A stretch of 64,000 nt of DNA. It comes from Pseudomonas asturiensis. GTDB lineage: Bacteria; Pseudomonadota; Gammaproteobacteria; Pseudomonadales; Pseudomonadaceae. The notes under the pieces are model-generated. The model did not search any database. It was not told the DNA's origin and saw nothing but the letters and a program-made list of their open reading frames with translations. Each line of letters starts with the position of its first letter. Positions within the stretch are counted from its first letter, which is position 1. A program made the translations under genes and the position numbers. This document shows positions 24,475 to 34,201 of the stretch, piece by piece. The stretch lies in the NCBI RefSeq assembly GCF_900143095.1, contig NZ_FRDA01000004.1:137265-201264 (forward strand), read 5' to 3'.

Positions 24475-25401
24475 ATGCAACCGATTCGTCTCGGTCTGGT
24501 GGGCTACGGCAAGATCGCCCAGGATCAGCACGTTCCCGCGATCCACGCCAACCCCGCGTTTCAACTGGTGTCGGTCGCCACGCAAGGGCAGCCCTGTGAT
24601 GGTGTGGAAAACTTCAAGTCTCTGGGTGAGCTGCTTGAAAGCGGGCCGCAGGTCGATGCCATTGCGTTCTGCACGCCGCCGCAAGGCCGCTTCGCGCTGG
24701 TGCAGCAGGCGCTCGCCGCAGGCAAGCATGTGCTGGTTGAAAAGCCACCCTGCGCCACGTTGGGCGAGGCGATGGAACTGGTGAGCCAGACGCAGCAACA
24801 GGGCGTCAGTGGTTTGTTTGCCTGGCATTCTCGTTATGCGCCGGGTATCGAGGCCGCTCGTGAATGGCTGGCCACCCGAACGCTGCAACACGTGCAGATC
24901 GACTGGAAAGAAGACGTGCGCAAATGGCACCCCGGCCAGGCGTGGATCTGGCAGCCTGGGGGGCTGGGTGTGTTCGATCCTGGCATCAATGCATTGTCGA
25001 TTGCCACGCACCTGTTGCCATTGCCGATCTTCGTCGAGTCAGCCCAATTGCGTGTGCCTTCCAATTGCCAGTCGCCTATTGCCGCGTCCATTCGGATGTC
25101 GGATGCAAGGCACCTCGACATACGTGCAGAGTTCGATTTCGACCATGGCCACGACGAACTCTGGAGCATCGAGATCCGTTGCGCCGAGGGCACTCTGCGG
25201 CTGGATAGCGGTGGCGCGCTGTTGAGCATCGACGGCGTGCAGCAGACGGTTTCAGAGGAGGGCGAGTACGCGGCTGTGTATCGACATTTCCAGCAGTTGA
25301 TCGCCAGCAAATCCAGTGACCTGGACCTGCAGCCGCTGCGGCTGGTGGCCGACAGCTTTTTTGTGGGCAGTCGCGCGGCGGTCGAGCCGTTTTACGACTG
25401 A
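24475..25401 (+). CDS. gal: D-galactose 1-dehydrogenase (Gfo/Idh/MocA family)
   Basis: A 308-residue NAD(P)-dependent dehydrogenase starting at 24475 with CAGGAG seven bases upstream. The N-terminal Rossmann loop is GLVGYGKIAQDQHVPAI, and the conserved Lys is in VLVEKPPCATLGEA near residue 90. The C-terminal domain carries WQPGGLGVFDPGINAL. From memory it is very close to the characterised P. syringae/P. fluorescens galactose (L-arabinose) 1-dehydrogenase, which oxidises beta-D-galactose to the lactone, the first step of the De Ley-Doudoroff pathway. The rest of the pathway is not in this window. Confidence 0.9.
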   Translation: MQPIRLGLVGYGKIAQDQHVPAIHANPAFQLVSVATQGQPCDGVENFKSLGELLESGPQVDAIAFCTPPQGRFALVQQALAAGKHVLVEKPPCATLGEAMELVSQTQQQGVSGLFAWHSRYAPGIEAAREWLATRTLQHVQIDWKEDVRKWHPGQAWIWQPGGLGVFDPGINALSIATHLLPLPIFVESAQLRVPSNCQSPIAASIRMSDARHLDIRAEFDFDHGHDELWSIEIRCAEGTLRLDSGGALLSIDGVQQTVSEEGEYAAVYRHFQQLIASKSSDLDLQPLRLVADSFFVGSRAAVEPFYD

Positions 25402-25481
25402 TCGCGTCACGACAGGCAAAACAGGTCGGAGAGGTGAGCGCTCATCTTCATGATGGAGGATGAGCGCCGCGACCCTGCCAC

Positions 25482-26150
25482 TTATCGGTTCAGGCTGCGC
25501 TCGTAAGCTGCCAGAACCGTGCGCTCCGATTGCACCAGATACGCTTCGAGCATTGCGGTGGCCTTATCGGCCTGACCGGCTTCCACGCACTGAAGAATCG
25601 CTGCGTTCATGTCGACGTAGGGAAGGTGAAGGAACTGCGGAGCGTTGAGCAATCCGAAGGCCAGCCGCAGCTCGGCCGAGATCTGCCCATAAAACACCAC
25701 CAGCCGCGGGCTGTCGGCCAGTTCGACGATGCCTTTGTGGAACATCATGTTGGCGGTGCCTACCGCCACCCAGTCTTCAGCTTCACGCGCTCGCATGCCG
25801 GCCTCGACCGCTTCACGCATGTGCAGGGTGCCGGGGTGCTGCGGATAGCCTTGAGCAATGGCCTTGCACTCGATGAAACGGCGCACGCGGTAGATGTCGA
25901 TGATCGACGCCATGTCGGGCTCGGCCACCGTTACGCCACGATTGGGTTCGTGCTTGAGCAGACCCTCACGGGTGAGGACCCTGAACGCTTCTCTCAAGGT
26001 GTTACGCGAGATATCCAGATTTTCAGCCAGGGCCGCTTCTGAGAGGCGCTGGCCGGGCACCAATTCGCCTTCGACCAGCATTCGGCGGATTTCTTGGGTG
26101 ATGGATTCTCCCAGTGTACGAGCGGGAGAAGGGGGTGTTGCGTCTTTCAT
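25482..26150 (-). CDS. GntR-family regulator with FCD domain
   Basis: A 222-residue FadR-subfamily regulator. The N-terminal winged helix spans about residues 12-75 (LGESITQEIRRMLVEGEL, then LAENLDISRNTLREAFRVL and GLLKHEPNRGVTV). The all-helical FCD ligand domain follows, with metal-type acidic and histidine residues (DIYRVRRFIE; FHKGIVELA). It is divergent from the NRAMP-like/5-oxoprolinase operon and is its probable regulator. Candidate operators are the palindromes at 26275-26288 and 26298-26310. The effector may be 5-oxoproline or a related acid (inference). Confidence 0.92.
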   Translation of the reverse strand: MKDATPPSPARTLGESITQEIRRMLVEGELVPGQRLSEAALAENLDISRNTLREAFRVLTREGLLKHEPNRGVTVAEPDMASIIDIYRVRRFIECKAIAQGYPQHPGTLHMREAVEAGMRAREAEDWVAVGTANMMFHKGIVELADSPRLVVFYGQISAELRLAFGLLNAPQFLHLPYVDMNAAILQCVEAGQADKATAMLEAYLVQSERTVLAAYERSLNR

Positions 26151-26274
26151 AAGGGGTCCAGGGTGGTAAAAGCCGCGACGATCTTCTCTGAGAGCTTAGT
26201 GCGTGGCAAGAAAGAAGCGCGCTGCGTGCTTCATTAAGTAGCGCTATTGAGTTTTAGGGTAACAACTTGGTGCA

Positions 26275-26310
26275 ATTGACTGATCAATGTGTAGTGGATT
26301 GTTCAACAAT
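26275..26310. promoter_or_regulatory. Candidate GntR operators
   Basis: ATTGTTCAACAAT (26298-26310) is a perfect palindrome around a central C. ATTGA-CTGA-TCAAT (26275-26288) is a second inverted repeat just beside it. They lie between the regulator and the transporter gene start at 26404. FadR-type regulators bind such short palindromes, but which one is used cannot be told from sequence. Confidence 0.5.
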
Positions 26311-26403
26311 GATCTCTTGATTTATCTACGTTGCAGGCGGGTTGATTGAGCCTTGGCACGCACATTGCTCTGTTGAGGTATCACTCATCGTAGGAATGTT
26401 GCC

Positions 26404-27636
26404 GTGACACAGACCACTCAAGAGTTTACGAAAGCCCGGCGCGCTTCGTTGATCGCCGCGATCTTCATGATGGCGACTTCCGCCATCGGCCCGGGCTTCC
26501 TCACCCAGACGGCGACCTTCACCGCCACGTTGGGTGCCGCGTTTGCCTTCGGCATTCTGGCGTCGATCCTGATCGACTTCGTTGTCCAACTGAACGTCTG
26601 GCGCATCGTGTCGCTGACTAAAATGCGCGCGGCCGATCTGGCCAACGCCGCTATTCCGGGCAGTGGCTACTTGCTGACGCTGTTGGTGCTGTGCGGCGGC
26701 CTGGTGTTCATGCTGGGTAACATTGCCGGTGCAGGTCTGGGCTTGAATGCGCTGACCGGCCTTGATCCTAAATGGGGGGGCGCTTTGAGTGCGCTGCTTG
26801 CCATTGCGATCTTCTCCTCTCATCGCGCAGGCATGGCGATGGACCGGATCATGATGGGGCTGGGCATCCTGAAAATATGCCTGATCCTGTTCGCATGCTT
26901 CGCGACCCATCCTCCGCTGGGCGAAGCCCTGCGTCAGTCGGTGTGGCCTGACTTCATCGACTTTGCCTCGATTACGACCATTGTGGGCGGCACGGTAGGC
27001 GGTTACATCACCTATGCAGGTGCTCACCGTCTGCTTGACCGCGGCACCGTTGGCGTAGAAAACATTCAGGCCGTATCCCGCGCAGCACTGACCGGTATCC
27101 TGGTCACTGGCATCGCTCGCTATATATTGTTCCTCGCTATTCTGGGTGTGGTGGCAAGCGGCGTGGTGATCGACGTGTCTGGCAAGGGCGCAAACCCTGC
27201 TGGTCAAGCATTCCATGCAGCAGCGGGTGACATCGGCATGATGATGTTCGGTCTGGTGCTATGGGCAGCGGGTATCAGCAGTGTGATCGGCGCGTCTTAT
27301 ACGTCGATGTCCTTCATAACGGTGTTCTCCAAGAAGATCACTGAGCGCGTTCGTAACCTCGCCACCGTGGTTTTCATCGTCATCTGCATGGCCGTGTATA
27401 TGGTGATCGGCAAACCGCCAGCGGCTTTGCTGGTGTTCGCAGGCGGTTTCAACGGCCTCATCCTGCCACTGGGCCTGAGCATCTTCATGTACGTAGGCTG
27501 GCGCCGGTCCGACCTCATGGACGGCTACCACTATCCTCGCTGGATGCTGGTGCTGGGCATGCTGACTTGCCTGCTGTCGTGGTTCATGGCTTACAAATCG
27601 GCAGGCGCCATCTTTGCCTTTATCGGCGCGGCCTGA
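26404..27636 (+). CDS. NRAMP-related membrane transporter of the 5-oxoprolinase cluster
   Basis: A 410-residue protein with about 11 transmembrane helices and the NRAMP fold order. The start is GTG 26404 with TAGGAA upstream. The metal-binding signatures of true NRAMP transporters are missing. In helix 1 the DPGN motif reads IGPGF (SAIGPGFLTQTATF), and I see no MPH motif in helix 6. Such NRAMP-related proteins are repeatedly found with LamB/YcsF and Kip genes. I infer uptake of 5-oxoproline or another small acid or amide rather than a metal ion. It is the first gene of the operon, 18 bases before pxpA. Confidence 0.87.
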   Translation: MTQTTQEFTKARRASLIAAIFMMATSAIGPGFLTQTATFTATLGAAFAFGILASILIDFVVQLNVWRIVSLTKMRAADLANAAIPGSGYLLTLLVLCGGLVFMLGNIAGAGLGLNALTGLDPKWGGALSALLAIAIFSSHRAGMAMDRIMMGLGILKICLILFACFATHPPLGEALRQSVWPDFIDFASITTIVGGTVGGYITYAGAHRLLDRGTVGVENIQAVSRAALTGILVTGIARYILFLAILGVVASGVVIDVSGKGANPAGQAFHAAAGDIGMMMFGLVLWAAGISSVIGASYTSMSFITVFSKKITERVRNLATVVFIVICMAVYMVIGKPPAALLVFAGGFNGLILPLGLSIFMYVGWRRSDLMDGYHYPRWMLVLGMLTCLLSWFMAYKSAGAIFAFIGAA

Positions 27637-27654
27637 TCCAAAGGAGATTTTCTG

Positions 27655-28425
27655 ATGCGTGCGATTGACCTTAACAGTGACCTGGGAGAGAGCTTCGGTG
27701 CCTGGAGTATGGGCGACGATGCCGCGATGCTTGAAGTGGTCAGCAGCGCCAACGTGGCGTGCGGATTTCATGCCGGAGATCCGGCCGGCATACTGCGAAC
27801 GCTCGAAGCAGCGGCTGCTCGTGATGTGGCCGTCGGCGCCCACGTGGCCTATCCGGATCTCGTCGGCTTCGGCCGGCGCAACATGGACGTGCCTGCCGAG
27901 CAACTGACGGCCGATGTCATCTATCAGATCGGTGCTCTCCAGGGCTTGGCCCGCAGCGCCGGGACCCGCGTGACCTATGTCAAACCCCATGGTGCGCTGT
28001 ACAACACCATCGCAGGCGACCCTGTGCAGGCTGCGGCAGTGATTCAGGCCATCCTGCGCATCGATCCGCAGCTCAAGCTGGTTTGCCTCGCCAATTCGAA
28101 GTTGCTGGGCTGGGCGCGCGAGGCAGGCCTGTCCTGTGTGTCCGAAGCCTTTGCGGACCGGGCCTACACCGCCCAGGGCACGCTGGTGTCGCGCTCGCGT
28201 CCTGGCGCCGTATTGCACGATGTCGGGCTGATCACTGAACGCATGCTGCGTCTTGTGCGCGATGGCGTTATTGAGGCCGAAGACGGCAGCTTGATCGAGT
28301 TGCAAGCCGATTCGATCTGCGTGCATGGCGACAGCCCCGGCGCGGTCAACATCGCCCATGCACTGAGACAACGTCTGCTCGACGCAGAGGTCAACATTCG
28401 TGCATTTACCCGAGGTCAACCATGA
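27655..28425 (+). CDS. pxpA: 5-oxoprolinase subunit A (LamB/YcsF family)
   Basis: A 256-residue protein of the LamB/YcsF family. The N-terminal [18 protein letters not shown] and [14 protein letters not shown] are diagnostic. Later motifs are [25 protein letters not shown] and [20 protein letters not shown]. Together with PxpB and PxpC it forms an ATP-dependent 5-oxoprolinase that opens 5-oxoproline to glutamate. AAGGAG precedes the start. Its last four bases (ATGA) are the start of the next gene. Confidence 0.95.
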   Translation: MRAIDLNSDLGESFGAWSMGDDAAMLEVVSSANVACGFHAGDPAGILRTLEAAAARDVAVGAHVAYPDLVGFGRRNMDVPAEQLTADVIYQIGALQGLARSAGTRVTYVKPHGALYNTIAGDPVQAAAVIQAILRIDPQLKLVCLANSKLLGWAREAGLSCVSEAFADRAYTAQGTLVSRSRPGAVLHDVGLITERMLRLVRDGVIEAEDGSLIELQADSICVHGDSPGAVNIAHALRQRLLDAEVNIRAFTRGQP

Positions 28426-29216
28426 GCTCATTAAACGATGCCCGTCTGGCAGCCATTGCTGCCCGTGCCCTGTATCGCAACGGCAAGGTTTCGCCCACCG
28501 CAGGCCATGCGCCGGGCATGACCCAGGCCAACATGATTTGCCTGCCGCGCGAGTGGGCTTACGATTTTCTGCTGTTCGCTCAGCGTAACCCGCAGGCCTG
28601 TCCGATCCTCGACGTGACCGAGCCGGGCAGCTACAGCACGTTTCTGGCCGAGGGCGCTGACCTGCGTACCGACATTCCGCTGTATCGCGTCTGGCGCGAC
28701 GGCAAGCTGGCCGATGAAGTGAGCGATGTGCGGGATCTCTGGACCGAGCATACGGATCTGGTCACTTTTCTGATTGGTTGCAGCTTCACCTTCGAGACCC
28801 CTTTGCTGGAAGCCGGCATCGATGTGCGTCACATCAGCGAAGGCTGCAACGTGCCGATGTACCGCAGCAACCGCATCTGCCGTCCAGCCGGGCGTCTGAA
28901 AGGCGAGATGGTGGTGTCGATGCGGCCCATCCCGGCCGACCGGGTGGCCGATGCCATCAAGATCACTGCGCGCTACCCCGGTGTGCATGGTGCTCCGGTC
29001 CATGTGGGCGAGCCCGGTCTGCTCGGCATCGAGGATATTTCGCGTCCCGACTTCGGCGATGCCGTTACCCTCAAGCCTGGTGAAATTCCGGTTTTCTGGG
29101 CATGTGGCGTGACACCGCAGGCCGTGGTCATGGCGTCTGGTGTACCTTTTGCGATTTCCCACGCACCGGGCCACATGTTCATCACCGATGTGCCCGACAG
29201 CCACTACCACGTATAG
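28422..29216 (+). CDS. DUF1445 putative hydro-lyase / D-glutamate cyclase-like protein
   Basis: A 264-residue protein of the DUF1445 (putative hydro-lyase) family. It carries [20 protein letters not shown] near residue 24, [18 protein letters not shown] near 115, [15 protein letters not shown] and [15 protein letters not shown] with [13 protein letters not shown] near the C-terminus. A mammalian relative is D-glutamate cyclase, which makes 5-oxo-D-proline or opens it to D-glutamate. Its place between pxpA and pxpBC fits handling of 5-oxoproline stereoisomers (inference). It overlaps pxpA by four bases. Confidence 0.88.
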   Translation: MSSLNDARLAAIAARALYRNGKVSPTAGHAPGMTQANMICLPREWAYDFLLFAQRNPQACPILDVTEPGSYSTFLAEGADLRTDIPLYRVWRDGKLADEVSDVRDLWTEHTDLVTFLIGCSFTFETPLLEAGIDVRHISEGCNVPMYRSNRICRPAGRLKGEMVVSMRPIPADRVADAIKITARYPGVHGAPVHVGEPGLLGIEDISRPDFGDAVTLKPGEIPVFWACGVTPQAVVMASGVPFAISHAPGHMFITDVPDSHYHV

Positions 29217-29225
29217 GAGAGGATC

Positions 29226-30827
29226 ATGCGTTTCTACCCGGTCAGCCAGGACGCGCTCCTGGTTGAATTGGCGAACCTGGACGAGACTCTTGCCCTGTTC
29301 GACTCTTTGCAGCAGCAGCCCATCCATGGCGTGGAGGAACTCGTTCCTGCCGCCCGGACGGTGCTGGTGCATTTCCGCCCCGGTGCGGTCAGTCGCGAAG
29401 CGCTGGCCGCGCAGATCGCCACGCGTGACGTGCACGTCAAGGCTCGCGAGGCTGGCAAGCTGATCGAAATCCCCGTGCATTACAACGGTGAGGATCTGGA
29501 CGACGTCGCCCGTGAACTGGGCATCAGTCCTGAGGAAGTGATCCGGCGTCATACCGGCAGCGATTACAAGGTGGCCTTCTGTGGCTTCGCCCCCGGCTTT
29601 GCGTACCTGAGTGGTGGCCCGGAGTTCGTGGTGCCGCGTCGCAGCACGCCGCGCACCCGGATTCCGGCGGGTGCCGTGGCGCTGGCGGGCGCTTTCAGTG
29701 GCGTCTACCCGCAGGCCAGCCCGGGTGGCTGGCAGATCATTGGTGTTACCGGGACCCGAATGTGGGACCTGGAGCGCGACGAGCCTGCGCTGTTGCAACC
29801 GGGCTATCGCGTGCGCTTTGTGGATGCGGGGCCTGTTACGGACAGCGTCTCGGTCGCCGCACCGGCGCGTCGTCAGGCGTCTCACGCTACTGAAAACTGT
29901 CTGGAAGTGCTGTCGCCGGGTCTGCAGACGCTGTTTCAGGACCTCGGGCGTCCCGGCCGGGCAGGGCAGGGCGTTTCGGCTTCAGGCGCGATGGATCGGG
30001 GTGCGTTGCGCGCCGCCAACCGTGCGGTAGGCAACGCTGCCGCGACTGCCTGTCTGGAAGTGTTGATGGGCGGCCTGACGGTCACCTGTCACGGTCAGAC
30101 CGTGGCCGCAGTCACGGGCGCAACGGCCGCACTGGAAGTGCGTACCGCCGACGGTCAACTGCTGCGCCCGGCGCTCTATACGCCATTCGTTCTGCAGGAT
30201 GGCGATCAGTTGAGCATCGACTCACCGTCTGCCGGGTTGCGTAACTACGTGGCGATTCGCGGCGGCTTCACGCAGGAACCCGTGCTGGGCAGCCTGTCCA
30301 CCGACACCCTGGCTCAGGTGGGACCTGCACCCTTGGCAGCGGGTGATCGTCTGGGCTTCCACTGCAAGCGGGGTGGCGTTTCAGTCTCGCTCAGCGAGCA
30401 ACAACCGTTCGACATGCCGCGCTCCGATCAGGTCATCGTGCTGGACGTGGTGATGGGCCCGCGCAGTGACTGGTTCACTGCCGACGCGCAGGCCGTGCTG
30501 GCAGGGCAGACCTGGCAGGTCACGCCGCAATCCAATCGCATCGGCGTGCGGCTCGCGGGCGATCAGGCGCTTGAACGTTCGGTTCATGGCGAACTGCCCA
30601 GTGAAGGCACTGCCGTCGGTGCGATTCAAGTGCCGCCCAATGGCCAGCCGGTGCTGTTTCTGGCCGACCATCCGTTGACCGGTGGTTACCCGGTCATCGC
30701 AGTCGTTGCGCCGCATCACCTGGACCTGGCCGGTCAGATTCCGATCAATTCACGCATTCGCTTCAATCCGTTGGGCGCGTTCGAGCCCGTGTGCCCAGCT
30801 CTTTCAGACGAGACCCATAAACAATGA
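29226..30827 (+). CDS. pxpBC: Fused 5-oxoprolinase subunits B and C (KipI-KipA fusion)
   Basis: 533 residues joining two normally separate chains. Residues 1-215 are PxpB/KipI ([57 protein letters not shown]). From about residue 225 onward is PxpC/KipA ([19 protein letters not shown], then [20 protein letters not shown] and [15 protein letters not shown]). With PxpA it hydrolyses 5-oxoproline using ATP. The Kip names come from Bacillus, where these proteins inhibit or modulate kinase A. A strong GGAGAGG ribosome site precedes the ATG. The stop overlaps the biotin carboxylase start (ATGA, 30824-30827). Confidence 0.94.
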   Translation: MRFYPVSQDALLVELANLDETLALFDSLQQQPIHGVEELVPAARTVLVHFRPGAVSREALAAQIATRDVHVKAREAGKLIEIPVHYNGEDLDDVARELGISPEEVIRRHTGSDYKVAFCGFAPGFAYLSGGPEFVVPRRSTPRTRIPAGAVALAGAFSGVYPQASPGGWQIIGVTGTRMWDLERDEPALLQPGYRVRFVDAGPVTDSVSVAAPARRQASHATENCLEVLSPGLQTLFQDLGRPGRAGQGVSASGAMDRGALRAANRAVGNAAATACLEVLMGGLTVTCHGQTVAAVTGATAALEVRTADGQLLRPALYTPFVLQDGDQLSIDSPSAGLRNYVAIRGGFTQEPVLGSLSTDTLAQVGPAPLAAGDRLGFHCKRGGVSVSLSEQQPFDMPRSDQVIVLDVVMGPRSDWFTADAQAVLAGQTWQVTPQSNRIGVRLAGDQALERSVHGELPSEGTAVGAIQVPPNGQPVLFLADHPLTGGYPVIAVVAPHHLDLAGQIPINSRIRFNPLGAFEPVCPALSDETHKQ

Positions 30828-32560
30828 AAAAGGTTCTGATTGCCAACCGTGGCGAGATTGCCATCCGTATTGCCCGTGCCTGCCGTGACTATGGCGTTGC
30901 TTCAGTGGCGGTGTATGCCGATGCCGATATCGACGCATTGCATGTGCGCCAGGCCGACGAAGCTTATGGGCTGAATGGCGAGCGGCCTGCCGACACTTAC
31001 CTGAACATCGAGAAACTGCTGGCGGTGGCGGCACGTGCCGGTGCCGACGCGGTTCACCCAGGCTATGGTTTTCTGTCCGAGCGCGCCGATTTTGCCCGCG
31101 CCGTGATCGATGCGGGCCTGACCTGGATCGGCCCGGACCCCAGCACCATTGATGCGCTGGGCGACAAGGTACAGGCCAGACGCATCGCCCAGAAAGTCGG
31201 CGCGCCGCTGGTAGCCGGGACTGAAGGGCCGGTGAACGATGCCAGTGAAGTGGTCGCGTTTGCCGAGCAGTTCGGCCTGCCGATTGCCATCAAGGCGGCG
31301 TTCGGTGGTGGTGGTCGCGGTTTGAAGGTGGCGTGGAAACTCGATGAAGTCAGCGAGCTGTATGAGTCAGCTGTGCGTGAAGCCGTGGTGGCGTTCGGGC
31401 GTGGCGAGTGTTTCGTCGAGCGCTTTCTGGACAAGCCCCGGCATATCGAAGCGCAGATCATCGCTGACCGTCACGGCCGTGTCGTGGTCGCCGGCACCCG
31501 CGACTGCTCGTTGCAGCGTCGTAATCAGAAGCTGATCGAAGAAGCGCCTGCGCCGTACCTGGACGACGCACTGCGTCAGCGCATTCATGACTCGGCCCGT
31601 GACATCTGCGCCGAGGCAGGCTATGTGGGTGCCGGTACGGTGGAGTTCCTGCTCAGCGCCGATGGCACCCTGTCGTTCCTTGAGGTCAACACCCGCTTGC
31701 AGGTCGAGCATCCGGTCACTGAAGAAACCAGCGGTATCGACCTGGTGATCGAGCAGCTGCGGGTGGCCGATGGCCTGCCGCTGTCGTTCGAAGGCACACC
31801 GGTTCCGCGTGGTCATAGCTTCGAGTTCCGTATCAACGCAGAAGATGCGGGCAACGGTTTCCTTCCTACGCCGGGTTCGATCGACGTGTTTCAGCCGCCG
31901 TCCGGCCCTGGGGTTCGTCTGGAAACCGGCGTCGAGCAAGGCTCGCGTGTGTCGCCGAACTTCGACTCGATGATTGCCAAGCTCATTGTGACCGGCGCAA
32001 CCCGCGAACAGGCGATCCGTCGTGCGCGCCGCGCGCTGGCAGAATTCCGCATTGAAGGCGTGGCAACCGTTCTGCCGTTCCATCGGGCAGTCATGGACCA
32101 TGATGATTTCACCGCGCCTGATACGTTTGCGGTGTACACCCGCTGGATCGAGACCGACTTTGCCGAGCAGATCACCCTCGCGCCGCGCGCCGCGGTGTCA
32201 GTGGATCCGGGTGTGCTGCGTACGTTCGTCGAGATAGACGGCAAGCGCCATGCACTGGGCCTGCCCACTGCGCTGTTACGGGGTGTCAACCTGGGCGGCA
32301 CCGATGCCGCGCCCGAAACAGCAGTGGCCGAGGTCGCTGACGCGCAGGCCGTCATCACGCCAGTCGCAGGCAATCTGCACAGTTGGGTGGTCAACGATGG
32401 CGAAACCGTGGAGGCGGGGCAGGTGATTGCTGTTATGGAAGCGATGAAGATGGAAACTTCAGTGCTCGCACCCTGCGCCGGTCAGTTACAGATCAGCGAA
32501 CAGTCCGGAAGTTATTTGAACGCAAAGTTCAAGATTGGACACATCAAAACAGATCACTGA
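30824..32560 (+). CDS. Biotin carboxylase with C-terminal biotinyl domain, 5-oxoprolinase-associated
   Basis: A 578-residue AccC-like protein. Biotin carboxylase occupies residues 1-445 ([63 protein letters not shown]). A linker follows, then a biotinyl domain with the lysine in [10 protein letters not shown] near residue 541. It is thus a self-contained carboxyl-loading protein, but no carboxyltransferase gene is in this operon. Similar biotin carboxylases are known beside pxp genes in other proteobacteria; the acceptor is unknown. It is last in the tightly overlapped run pxpA-DUF1445-pxpBC-biotin carboxylase. Confidence 0.92.
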   Translation: MKKVLIANRGEIAIRIARACRDYGVASVAVYADADIDALHVRQADEAYGLNGERPADTYLNIEKLLAVAARAGADAVHPGYGFLSERADFARAVIDAGLTWIGPDPSTIDALGDKVQARRIAQKVGAPLVAGTEGPVNDASEVVAFAEQFGLPIAIKAAFGGGGRGLKVAWKLDEVSELYESAVREAVVAFGRGECFVERFLDKPRHIEAQIIADRHGRVVVAGTRDCSLQRRNQKLIEEAPAPYLDDALRQRIHDSARDICAEAGYVGAGTVEFLLSADGTLSFLEVNTRLQVEHPVTEETSGIDLVIEQLRVADGLPLSFEGTPVPRGHSFEFRINAEDAGNGFLPTPGSIDVFQPPSGPGVRLETGVEQGSRVSPNFDSMIAKLIVTGATREQAIRRARRALAEFRIEGVATVLPFHRAVMDHDDFTAPDTFAVYTRWIETDFAEQITLAPRAAVSVDPGVLRTFVEIDGKRHALGLPTALLRGVNLGGTDAAPETAVAEVADAQAVITPVAGNLHSWVVNDGETVEAGQVIAVMEAMKMETSVLAPCAGQLQISEQSGSYLNAKFKIGHIKTDH

Positions 32561-32712
32561 TTAAGCAGTACCTCTTTTCGGACAGTACGCACGGCCGGGC
32601 ATTAACCTGGCTGTTGCGTCCTGCCGCAAAGAAAATGTTCCACGCACTACCGCACCACCCATAACAATAAACTTAGTCGATTCAATCTGCCCATATTCGG
32701 AGCATGACGGGA

Positions 32713-33954
32713 ATGTCGATCAATAAGACTTTTTGCTTTATCAGTACGTGCGCACTTACGTTTCCGCTGGCGGCATCGGCGGACTTTATTGGCGATAGCA
32801 AAGCCAGCGTGGAGTTGCGTAACTTCTACTTCAATCGAGACTTTCGTAACGGGCCTCCCACCGCCCAGCGAGATTCGGCGACAGAGTGGGCGCAGGGGGC
32901 ACTGTTCAGGATGGAGTCGGGCTACACCGCCGGGACGCTGGGGTTTGGCCTCGATGCACTCGGCATGGTGGGGCTGAAGCTTGATGGCGGTGACGGTTCG
33001 GGCGGTACCGGGTTGCTGCCTGCAGACCTGAGCTCCAGAAACGGACGGGGCTCGCAGGATGAGTATTCGAAACTTGAGCTGACCGCCAAGGCCAAGGTCT
33101 CTGAAACGGTGCTCAAAGTCGGCTCGCTGGCGTTCCGCAGCCCGGTGGTCTCCAGCAATGACACACGCCTGCTGCCTGCCACGTTCCAGGGCGCCATGCT
33201 TACGTCCAGGGACATCGACAAGCTCAGCCTGCAAGGCGGCAAACTTGAACAGATCAAGTTCAACAGCTCCACCAACTACCAGGACTTCACCGGCAACCGC
33301 ATCGGTGGCACCAGTGACGAGTTCACGTTTGGCGGCGGCACCTACAGCTTCAGCAAGACCCTCAGCACCAGCCTGTATTACGGGAACCTGGAGAACGTCT
33401 ACCGGCAATACTTCGGTGGCGTGGTCTATGAAATCCCTCTGGCGGACCGACAATCGCTGAAGTTCGACCTGCGTTATTCGAAAAGTACGGAGGATGGCAA
33501 TTTCCGCGCCCTCGACAACCGCGCTGCCAACGGACAGGTCTCCTACACGCTGGGCAGCAATGTGTTCATGGCCGCCTATCAGCGCATGAGCGGGGATGAC
33601 CCGTTTCCCTATATCGCCAATACCGACCCGTACCTGGTGAACTTTGTCCAGATCAATGACTTCGCCAACGCGCAGGAAACGTCCTGGCAAGTGCGCTATG
33701 ACTACAACTTTGCCGCGTTGGGCGTACCGGGACTGACGTTCATGACCCGCTATGTAAACGGCGACAACGCGCTGGTGGCGGGCAGCAACACGGGGAAAGA
33801 GTGGGAACGTGATACGGACCTGGCGTATATCATCCAGAGTGGTTCGCTGAAGAATGTGGGGGTCCGCCTCAGAAATGCGACCGTGCGTTCCAACTTCGGT
33901 AACGATCTGGATGAAACCCGTTTGATCGTAAGTTACACACTGCCGTTGTGGTAA
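32713..33954 (+). CDS. OprD-family outer-membrane porin (OpdO-like?)
   Basis: A 413-residue porin from ATG 32713; an in-frame ATG at 32704 sits too close to the GGAG site at 32699. A signal peptide (to about ASADF) is followed by the OprD opening (DSKASVELRNFYFNRDFR), QGALFRMESGYT, SLAFRSPVVSSNDTRLLPATFQG and a barrel ending LDETRLIVSYTLPLW with a C-terminal aromatic. Pseudomonas OprD porins admit amino acids and small acids. In P. aeruginosa the OpdO porin is annotated for pyroglutamate and sits with pxp-type genes. By position, 152 bases after the 5-oxoprolinase operon, the same role is likely here. Confidence 0.92.
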   Translation: MSINKTFCFISTCALTFPLAASADFIGDSKASVELRNFYFNRDFRNGPPTAQRDSATEWAQGALFRMESGYTAGTLGFGLDALGMVGLKLDGGDGSGGTGLLPADLSSRNGRGSQDEYSKLELTAKAKVSETVLKVGSLAFRSPVVSSNDTRLLPATFQGAMLTSRDIDKLSLQGGKLEQIKFNSSTNYQDFTGNRIGGTSDEFTFGGGTYSFSKTLSTSLYYGNLENVYRQYFGGVVYEIPLADRQSLKFDLRYSKSTEDGNFRALDNRAANGQVSYTLGSNVFMAAYQRMSGDDPFPYIANTDPYLVNFVQINDFANAQETSWQVRYDYNFAALGVPGLTFMTRYVNGDNALVAGSNTGKEWERDTDLAYIIQSGSLKNVGVRLRNATVRSNFGNDLDETRLIVSYTLPLW

Positions 33955-34043
33955 CAGACAGTTGGCACGTTAACGTTCAGCACTAAACCTCGCGTCGTCT
34001 TTTGCAACTTTATAAACACATGCCATTTGGCATGCAGCGTCGT

Positions 34044-34078
34044 GCACCCTGAAAGTGGGAACAGTCATTACAGGGTGC
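34044..34078. terminator. Inverted repeat GCACCCTG / CAGGGTGC after the porin gene
   Basis: An 8-bp perfect stem with a 19-base loop, 89 bases after the porin stop. There is no T-run. It is a possible transcript end or a processed hairpin, weaker than the one at 34116. Confidence 0.35.
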
Positions 34079-34115
34079 AGACGTTTCAGTGTTGCGATTG
34101 TGAATAACGAAACAG

Positions 34116-34147
34116 TCCCGGGGCGCACTTAACAGTGCGCCCCGGGA
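34116..34147. terminator. Very strong 14-bp hairpin between porin and chemoreceptor genes
   Basis: CCCGGGGCGCACT and its exact complement AGTGCGCCCCGGG flank the loop TAAC. One more T-A pair closes it at 34116/34147. The GC-rich stem ends 54 bases before the chemoreceptor start at 34202. It lacks a T-run on either side. It could end porin transcription, or form in the chemoreceptor leader RNA. Confidence 0.6.
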
Positions 34148-34201
34148 TCCATTGCCTTGCGTCGATCAATGGCCCGGCGATTCATCCGCGGAGAAGCAGT
34201 C

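Noticed and set aside
28431..29885. 484-codon minus-strand open frame opposite the DUF1445 and pxpBC genes
   Set aside because: Antisense shadow of two firmly identified genes with no recognisable protein features.
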